Source of the DNA: Owenia fusiformis
Taxonomy: Eukaryota > Annelida > Polychaeta > Sabellida > Oweniidae
Direction: 5' to 3'
Length of the DNA stretch: 64,000 nucleotides
NCBI GenBank assembly: GCA_903813345.2
Contig: CAIIXF020000102.1
Location: 64,001 to 128,000, forward strand
The position numbers and the translations under genes were made by a program. Shown here in pieces: positions 56,862-64,000 of this stretch. Position 1 is the first letter of the stretch, and the number at the start of each line of letters is the position of its first letter. A model generated the notes under the pieces. That model made no database searches. It saw nothing but the letters and a program-made list of their open reading frames with translations, and was not told the origin of the DNA.

Positions 56862-58918
56862 GTGTTTCTGACACGTTTGGGCGTCCGGGAATAGCGAGGT
56901 CTACACAAAGTTTGCACGCGAAATTGACGTAGTTCATGACTGAAATCGGGAAGACAAAATTTGAGATTCACAAACAAAATTGCTTGTGAAAACTATTTAC
57001 GGAGACCCTAATCTACTTGGCTAAGGTTTTATTTGAAGACACATTGCCTTATTAAGCAGGTAGAGGGGCATACGGAACACGGAGGCAAATGCTATGTTGA
57101 AAATTTTCTGTATTTCAATTTGAACATGTTAAATTACATGTCACGTAGGCCATCCCAATTGAAAAAAGCCTATGGAAAATCATCTCCAATTATCACCTAA
57201 CTTACTATTGATAATTAGTTGAAAGTTGGGTGTAAAAATTCACATGCAAATGAGCTAATTATCAACTTAATTAACGCTTAATTTGCAACTTAATTAACGA
57301 TTAACTACCATCAATATGCAAATGAGCTATTTACGTAAATTAGTTGAAAGTTAGTTGTAAGTTTGATGTAAGTTAATCTCTAATTATCACCTAACTTACT
57401 ATTGATAATTAGTTGAAAGTTAGGTTTAAGTCAGATTTGTGACATCTCAAAATGACTCGCTTCTTTTTTGCTTCCCTTCACTCGGAGATTTTTGCTTCAT
57501 CTAGAACTATTTTGTGACGGAATATTCATCTTAATTAGGATCTTTCAGAACAGACAACATTGAACTTGAACTATTGAAATTTCACAGCAAGAGGAGGGAA
57601 AACCCTATGATTCAATTGATGACATAAGATTTCCTCCTTCGCACACCTTCTTTTGTCGAAAACGTACCCTCCATCTTGGTTTTTAAAGTTTTCAAATTGA
57701 CCTAGATTTAAACCAATCAACGATCGACTCGCTAAACCAATCAGCGACGATGTCATCTCAATACAGATTTACATTATAAGCGTATGTCATCTTTTAACCC
57801 TGGGGTTTCTCCCCCTCTTTTTTAATTCTATTTTGCAAATTTTTAAGATTCATGAAAAGCATGTGAAAACATCATTATTGCCATCAACAACTAAAATCAG
57901 AACACAAACATTAGACTATAATGTTACATAATAAAGACGTAACAGATATAATCAAAATATGTTTTGAAATGTCTTTGATCTAACAATCATTATTTAGAAG
58001 AGCACATTAGGATTACTTGTGAAATATAGGTAACCCATGTTAGTACCTAAATTGCATTCTAGGATTAATATTATATGCTCTGATTCAAAAAGATTTTTAA
58101 ATTCATAAACATTTCAGACAGAAGTGTGAATAAGATTTAACATACATTGTATTCATGTTCTACATACCCTTATAATAATGTTGACCAAATTTCATGGTAG
58201 TATACGCACCATTCAAGTTGTAATTCTCAATTTTATGAGAGAAATATCTCTCACATGTTTTCTTTTTCCACCATCTTGAAATTAAATTTAGGGGGTTTGT
58301 ATTTCTAAATCATGGGCCTAATTTACGACTAATTATCATTATAATCATCCTATATGTTAACTATCAACCAATAATCTACTTCAGACCAAAAACGTTTTAA
58401 TTTACCACTTACTATCACCCTCAAACATTTCATATCTTAATTATCAACTAAAAATCATAAATCAGCATTATTGTAAGTTAATTTAAGTTGAACTTGCTAC
58501 TGATAATTAGGCCATAATTATCATTGATTTAATTAACGCTTAACTTTAATTCCAATTGCCAGCAGAATTGTTGATAATTAGTTGTAAATTAGTTGGTAAT
58601 AAGTTGGTAATTAGTTTTATTTTTCAATTGGGATTGTTTTATATGGGGATTATATGTACTTTACTTGTTTACATTAACGTAAATCATTACATGAAATCTG
58701 CATTCTTCCGGGTTTAATCTGGGTTTGTATTGTCTTATTGGGGCTTTTCGACTTTAAAACAAACCTTACCTAAATGGATTTGTGTCTCGGGATATTCTGA
58801 AAGAATATCACATATTTTTGTCTTCCCGATTTCAGTCATGAATTACGTCAATTTCGCGTAAAACATTGGGTAGACGTTGTCATAACCGGATGCCCAAACG
58901 TGTCAGGAACACATAAAG
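56862..58918. mobile_element. 2.06-kb foldback with ~100-bp outer arms
   Basis: The outer arms 56862-56962 and 58821-58918 pair through gacacgtttgggc.tccgg, cgcgaaattgacgtagttca and tgactgaaatcgggaagaca. Inside lies a second inverted-repeat unit (57153-58633). The outer arms probably mark an element into which, or around which, the inner unit sits. No transposase frame. Confidence 0.65.
57153..58633. mobile_element. Inner TIR unit rich in ttagttgataatta repeats
   Basis: The ends tcccaattgaaaaa (57153-57166) and tttttcaattggga (58620-58633) are perfect inverted repeats of 14 bp. Near both ends are many copies of taattatcacctaacttact and ttgataattagttgaaagtt-type words in both orientations. 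The word atgcaaatgagcta appears at about 57243 and 57318. Non-coding. Confidence 0.65.
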
Positions 58919-59133
58919 TGTGGACCAAAAATAAAACTCAACCCTCAAAAGCTGTCACAATGAGCTAAATTTGAAGTTTTGTGTCTCAAACTCACCCAAG
59001 CGGTAGAAAAATAATTCCCATTCACTTTAAGTACCACAATAAATGAATCCAAAGCTTCATACCTGCAAATGATGGATAAATCCTTACCAAATCGAACGAA
59101 TGTTTTCATGAATCGCCATGTTTGTGATCCAAG

Positions 59134-59254
59134 GTGGATTGACTACCAGAATGCAACATCAGTTAACCGTATTTACTCGTGACAGATTTCAAAATGGCGG
59201 AACGGCATTTTGATTGCTGGCACGTGTCATGTTGCATTCTGGGACCCAATCCAC
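59134..59254. repeat. 121-bp hairpin with 26-nt arms
   Basis: gtggattgactaccagaatg (left, to 59159) pairs with cattctgggacccaatccac (right, from 59229), continuing through gcaacat/atgttgc. The centre contains caaaatggcgg and a partly complementary cgccat lies just outside the left arm. Probably a small foldback element. Confidence 0.6.
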
Positions 59255-59479
59255 ATTGCAGCGCAATCGGGCTCCAATATCACCTCAACATTTGAAGAGT
59301 CGGCATTAACATGTGAATTTTCACTTCAAATTTTTTTTAGTTCTTATTTGTCATTATGGACACAAATTCCACTATATCTGGACTTAGTAGGACGGAGAAA
59401 ATAGAGCACTGAATACACTGAGGTAAGAATTAATTACATGTGCGACAGCATGTTATTTTCATAGCTTTTGTAATTCTTT

Positions 59480-59915
59480 ATGCTCCCCCATATCAAAATT
59501 TACATAGGCTTTACACCTACAATTTACACTCAGTTTATACTTACTTTACACCCAGTAAATAGGTGACCAATTTCATATGCGAATGAGCTAATTTACACTT
59601 TAATTTACACTCAGTTTACACCTTGGTATACACCCACTTTACACTTAAGTTTACATCTACTTTACATCCAGTTCGCACTTAGTTTTCACGTAAGTTTACA
59701 CTCAGTTTACACTTACTTTACACCCAGTAAATAGGTGACCAATTTCACATGCAAATGAGCTAATTTACACCTAAGTTTACACTCAGTTTACACTTTAGTA
59801 TACATCCAATTTACATCAAGAGCACATTCTGATTGGTCAGATTTTAACTTAATTTACAGTTAGTTCACCTAATCCTTAATTGGCGAAATGCTAACTGCTT
59901 ATCGCAGGGGGAGAG
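59480..59915. repeat. Tract of tttacac(t/c)(c/t)a repeats
   Basis: Dozens of near-copies of tttacactcagtttacactt-type words. A ~105-bp block (tttacacccagtaaataggt, gaccaatttca, atgc.aatgagctaattta) occurs at about 59525-59630 and again at 59700-59790. The tract begins near tgctcccccatat and ends near gcagggggagag, a weak inverted pair. Its layout parallels the 57153-58633 unit. Confidence 0.6.
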
Positions 59916-60541
59916 AATGCAAAGATATTCTGAATTTTGAAGCACTGTGATCAGAGAATAATATTAATGAAGATACAGGGGGTCCAAAGAGTAACGAATT
60001 GCAAAAAATTGCAAAAACAAAAATCCAATGTTAAATCGCCATGGGGATTTTCCTGGAATTTTCTGTCTACAGCGCTTTAAAAAGTATTTGTAGGAGTTAT
60101 GCTATAGTACAAATATCACAGTATGATCAGCATTAAAGATCTATTCAAGTTGTTCTGCTCAGATTTTTAAATTGAAGTTTTAAACAAAAAATGCTAAAAT
60201 AATTCTGTTTTGTATATCTTGGATTGCTTCTAGTTTGGCTTATAAAGTGTGTGGCCTCTTATATTTGGATGTTTCTCTGCCATGTTATTTTCAATAAGAT
60301 TAACATGGCTGAAATTCTTCAAATTACAAGACGGCACGGGCTTATTGCACAAAAAACTAAAAAATCTGAAATATACAAATGTCATTCATGTACATTATGA
60401 ATATACTTTTCCATATATTATTGCACAATTGTCTCCCAATTTCTTATTTTTGCCGTTCTACTGACGAAATGAAGCAGTGAAATGGACTCTACGTCAACTT
60501 TATATTAAAACATTTACTATTTTTTCAGTTGTATTAAAATG
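59916..60541. other. Spacer, nothing recognised
   Basis: No gene or bounded repeat is supported in this AT-rich stretch up to the TSD of the next element. Confidence 0.35.
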
Positions 60542-60549
60542 TAAAAAAC

Positions 60550-61108
60550 TTACTCCCGTCGAGAGCTACTTAGATTTTGAAAGTATAGCTCTCTATCGCT
60601 AGAATCAACAGCTTAAGAATCCTGACTTCAAAGAAAATTTCAGGGAATTCAGCTGACTCATGTTGCACATTATATACCTGAAAATGTATCCTACATCGGC
60701 ATCTTTCATTCAGCTCAACTATAGAACGTCTCACTGCCCTATGTATCGATCAGGACTTCATTTTATGGTCGTGTCAAAAGTTTTGGCCAGGTATATTCAA
60801 TATGGCGGCTTGACGTTTCCCAAGTTGCGCATGCGTCGATAGTATTTCCGTTTAACCGCCATATTGGAAATGGGTATCGAACAAAAAACGATTAGAATTC
60901 CTGATCGCCATAGAAGCACATCCGCGATCCTTCATGCACGGGGAAACTAGACACATATGAGCCCATATGTAGGCTACAGTTTGAGACAAACAGCAAGCCG
61001 TTGACTGGCGCTGATCAAATTTAGATGTCACAATTCTTCAGCTGGGAGATCCTCACGATGGAGAGCTATACTTTCAAAATCTAACATGGTAGCTCTCGAC
61101 GTGAGTAA
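60550..61108. mobile_element. 559-bp TIR element with 8-bp TSD
   Basis: The left end ttactcccgtcgagagctac..., then tagattttgaaagtatagct (60550-60593), is the inverse of 61061-61108, which ends gagctctcgacgtgagtaa-like (gctctcgacgtgagtaa). The flanks taaaaaac at 60542-60549 and 61109-61116 are identical 8-bp target-site duplications. Eight-base TSDs occur in hAT, P and Merlin elements; the TIR sequence does not let me choose. The interior includes ccgccatattggaaatgggt, also found at 16550. No transposase. Confidence 0.8.
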
Positions 61109-61276
61109 TAAAAAACAATATATGTCAGCTTATTGCTTTCTGCAGAGCAGTCAAGGTTTAAATTTGGTACAATGAATCGGACACTCATTTAAATCGACAT
61201 GGTTATAACATTTTTAGATGTGTTTTGTGTCGTTGTTTTTGGTTAATTTTCACTGTTGTGTTAAATGCTTAAATTT

Positions 61277-61320
61277 TTGTACTCCATGCTAAATGGGAAA
61301 TAAAGAAATATAATATAATA
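61277..61320 (+). repeat. Dispersed-repeat scrap, partner of 1797-1830
   Basis: tccatgctaaatgggaaata then aagaaatataataa matches 1797-1830 (aagagatgtaataat). Too short to classify. Confidence 0.6.
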
Positions 61321-61360
61321 AATGTGAAACTGATACGGTTGTGTATTATTCAATTGTTTT

Positions 61361-61480
61361 ATGCCTTGGTCACATTTGCTCCGATTTTCACTACGGCGCC
61401 CGGCCGATTGAGTATTGTGTTCAGAAATGTATTCAATTTTGAACAAAATACTCACTCGCAGCAAATGTGTCCCAGGCATT
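61361..61480. mobile_element. MITE family B, copy 3 (120 bp)
   Basis: atgccttggtcacatttgct, ctccgattttcactacggcg, then attcaattttgaacaaaata and an end cagcaaatgtg.cccaggcat. The left half matches 12671-12794 closely (in inverted sense for the centre). The right GC-rich arm has been lost, leaving an incomplete hairpin. Confidence 0.75.
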
Positions 61481-61567
61481 ACACAGCGGTATTTCGAACA
61501 TACTATTGTTGCATAACCACGACCTAGCCAATTTTAAAGATTAAAATCATACTCCTTATTTAAATCC

Positions 61568-62753
61568 AACGATAGGAGCTCATGGTAAGTATACATTTTA
61601 ACCTTTATACATCTTTACAAATACTAGAAATCTAAATGTGCGAGTGGACCACCAAGGGTCCACACATGGCAGCAGTCTCCGTAAAATGCAAAATACCTGT
61701 ATTGATAACTTGACTTTGACTGATTTTTGAATTGAGATGAACTTGTTGAAACCTCGTGAAACGCCAGATACCTAGATATGACCTTGAAATGACGTTGGCC
61801 AATACACATTGACTTTGACCTTAGGTCACTTATCATGTGTCGTCAAAGGTCACAAAGGACTTTAAATCACCAAATACCTAGATATTGATATTTTACATAG
61901 GAATGACCTTGACTTCAGGTCACCTAATCATGCCTCATCAAGGGTCGAATCTTAGACCAAGGGTAAAAAAAACGCGTAAACCTAGATATTGACATTTTAA
62001 AGAGAGAATCAGATCTAGCAAGCAGTCTAACAAAAAAATGTTTCAATTTTAAAATATTTCTGGCTTATCCTTTTCATGTCTATTTTGTAAAAATCACCAA
62101 AGTGCACACTTTATTTCAGGAAAACTAAAGAGTTTACAACAATGTATATTTTTTCTATAAGAATGGTTACTTATTATTTGGGAGAATCTAAACAATTTTG
62201 CACTTTTAATCTATTATTAATAACTTCATAAATTTCTAACATATCGTTAATATTTTGTGAGATATTGTATTTGAGTTTGTAAGGAATAGATTGGTACGTC
62301 AATTGTACATGTTGCTTGTAATTTTGTCACCCCCATATATCTGATTCTGCCTTTAACCTAAATTGGCTTTGACCTCTGACCTTAGTAGAACGCTCACTGG
62401 CCCATCAAGTATGAGGGCAAAAGAAGATGTCGAGACCTACTAAATATCCGAAGGTCAGAGTTAAGTTCATTCAAAGGTAAACGATCAATGTCTAGGTATT
62501 TGGCGTTTGATGATACTATGGCCCTTGGCGAATTATGATTAGATGAACCGAGGTCAACATTTATGTTTCTTGGACAAGGTCATCCCAAGGTCAAAGATAA
62601 ATATTTAGGTATTTTACGTGTCAAGACCTTTGGACAAATTCGATTCAATTCAAGAATCGGCCAAGGTCAAAAAATCAATATACAGGTATTTTTTGTAAAG
62701 ATGTATTAAAGTTAAAATGTATACAGAGATAAAATAGGCTAGCTCCTATCGTT
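61568..62753. mobile_element. 1.19-kb TIR element with ~55-bp arms
   Basis: aacgataggagct (61568-61580), then tatacattttaacctttata and catctttacaaa, are mirrored by tttgtaaagatgtattaaag, ttaaaatgtatac and agctcctatcgtt (62741-62753). The interior is rich in aggtca, gaccttgac and acctagatatt words in both orientations (tacctagatat near 61770, 61875 and 61980; inverted copies near 62490 and 62605). No coding frame. Confidence 0.7.
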
Positions 62754-62799
62754 TCCTTGTGTATACGTTTATGTCTCTGCGTAATAACGCAGATGCGAA

Positions 62800-62985
62800 C
62801 AGGAAGCATGGCGGGTATGGTAGAAAGTTCCCTTTAACTTAAAGTACATCTGTTTTCGTGGTTCAATTTACATATCACCCTTATGTATCTAATAGCAATG
62901 CAAATTAAAATATGTTCAGTGAAAGAAAATGCAATACAAGAATAGATATTTCACTTTTTGTGATTTTGTAACAATGGGGTTATTT
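62800..62985 (+). repeat. Direct repeat, copy 1 (~185 bp)
   Basis: aacaggaagcatggc, tcacccttatgtatctaata, attaaaatatgttcagtgaa and tatttcactttttgtgattt recur at about 63590-63775, some 790 bp downstream, with moderate divergence. Confidence 0.72.
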
Positions 62986-63394
62986 TTTGTATAACGCATT
63001 GAAACAACTTTAAAAAGTGAGCAATGTCAGTGTTGTGATAATAACGCACCTTATACCTATTTATTACAGGTCGTGTAGACCATTGTTGCCTGATTTATAG
63101 CAAAAACATTGACTTTTGCACGTTGATGATGATGATGCGCCTTTTATGATAGATCTCATATCTTAGAAGCGTATGTAATATTTAGTTGATTCCACAGGCC
63201 AAAGTATGAAAACGTATTACGTATATGTAAAATTTTACACTGTCTTGATTAATGAATTTTATAGATCTAGAGGCCCTTCAGGAGTGGAAAACCTTTAATT
63301 ATCAGAGGTTAATGTTTCCAGACTGTTTTGAAACAAACTAACGTCTTCTTTTCAACCTACACCTTGCTCCTTTCTGCCGTATTTAATAAAATAA

Positions 63395-63478
63395 AAATAG
63401 TATATCGCGGAGGGATACGAACCACTCACCTGGTACTTGGTTATTAACTAGGTGTTATTAAATAGGCGTTCACCTATT
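63395..63478 (-). repeat. Possible tRNA-like (SINE) fragment
   Basis: Read on -, gtggttcgtatccctc has a near B box (gttcgtatc, one mismatch to GWTCRANNC), preceded by ataggtgaacgcctattta, which loosely fits an A box. It sits near a copy of the repeat that borders the better tRNA-like sequence at 56687-56754, which supports a SINE origin. Secondary structure is poor. Confidence 0.3.
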
Positions 63479-63504
63479 CTGGATACAATTGATGAGTTGT
63501 ATTT

Positions 63505-63540
63505 AAGTCAAAAGTGAAGATCATTTTGAATTACTCAGAT
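63505..63540 (+). repeat. SINE-associated repeat, copy 2 (partial)
   Basis: agtcaaaagtgaagatcatt then ttgaatt matches 56790-56822 in reverse; the following gacgctcggtat part is missing here but is found at 63967. Confidence 0.65.
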
Positions 63541-63589
63541 GCGAGTAGGTAGTTACCAGTTTTGCCACCAGGTGGCTGATTCGGGGGAA

Positions 63590-63780
63590 TTAACATGGCA
63601 AGGTATTACAAAATTCCCTTAAACTTGAATATGCATCAGTTTTAGTCGTTCACTTTTCATATTACCCTTATGTATCTGATAGTTATACAAATTAAAATAT
63701 GTCCAGTAAAAGAAAATATTATCTGCCCAACACAAGAAAAAATATTTCACTTTTTGTGGTTTTACAACATGGGGTCTATG
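63590..63780 (+). repeat. Direct repeat, copy 2 (~190 bp)
   Basis: acccttatgtatctgatagt, aaattaaaatatgtccagta and tatttcactttttgtggttt match 62800-62985. Confidence 0.72.
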
Positions 63781-63966
63781 GGGAATCTCCCCGACCTAGA
63801 AGTCACATTTTCAAAGAAAATTAAATTTTCAAAGTTGTTTAACTCTTTTCAAAACCACATTTCTAAATGTAATTTTACATGTAGATTCCAAATATGACAT
63901 CAGTTTGACTGAATTGTGAATTTTTATGACGTAAATCAAGATTATTTCTACTCGCATCTGGGATAT

Positions 63967-64000
63967 TGACGCTCGGTATTATTATACAATACTTTTGTTC
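63967..64000 (+). repeat. SINE-associated repeat, copy 3, runs off the window
   Basis: attgacgctcggtattatta then acaatacttttgttc matches 56764-56800 in reverse. By analogy a tRNA-like sequence would be expected just beyond the right edge. Confidence 0.6.

Noticed and set aside
59341-59423. Segment between a tttttttag acceptor and a gag|gtaagaatt donor
   Set aside because: All three frames contain a stop, so it is not a coding exon; a non-coding exon cannot be judged from sequence.

Overview
This window looks like non-coding nuclear DNA from an invertebrate animal, probably a marine one. It is A+T-rich and has no bacterial-style gene packing, operons or ribosome-binding sites. It is filled with decayed transposable elements: non-LTR retrotransposons of at least four kinds, a Ty3/gypsy fragment, Tc1/mariner-derived elements, and many short inverted-repeat (MITE-like) and tandem repeats. 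I cannot name the species. No intact host gene is present.

Layout. 1-14 kb: AT-rich spacer with small hairpin and terminal-inverted-repeat (TIR) elements, including one with clean 15-bp TIRs and a 5-bp target-site duplication (TSD), and two copies of a ~0.75-0.8 kb foldback family with TA target sites (a third, partial copy ends at 14.0 kb). 14.5-25.6 kb: two candidate host exons on the + strand (14516-14566 and 25478-25618), both in phase 1. They are separated by a 0.75-kb MITE, two tandem arrays (~310-bp and ~160-bp units) and a 5'-truncated L1-like LINE on the - strand. 25.9-37.8 kb: nested retrotransposons. A ~5.7-kb LINE (-) with an esterase-type ORF1 interrupts an older repeat. A near full-length 4.25-kb LINE (+) with a 13-bp TSD lies beside it head-to-head. 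A 3' fragment of another LINE follows. 37.9-41.4 kb: a ~2-kb block duplicated in tandem, with pyrimidine-rich pentanucleotide tracts. 42.4-45.8 kb: a 3.4-kb non-autonomous TIR element with many internal copies of a short motif. 47.2-49.5 kb: two mariner-type elements with long TIRs and rotted transposase. 50-53.3 kb: a broken Ty3/gypsy gag-pol, interrupted by a LINE 3' end, with an apparent change of lineage inside integrase. 55.6-64 kb: a series of foldback elements, one with an 8-bp TSD, plus tRNA-like SINE pieces.

The retroelement genes once worked as units: ORF1/Gag bound element RNA, and endonuclease-RT or protease-RT-integrase carried out insertion. Nearly every copy now has stops or frameshifts. 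The closest to intact is the + strand LINE at 32475-36726, with one stop and one frameshift. The host signal most worth following is the pair of phase-compatible exons. Read together they give a Ser/Asn/Glu-rich peptide with a tyrosine motif, as in a receptor cytoplasmic tail, which would make much of the first 25 kb intron.
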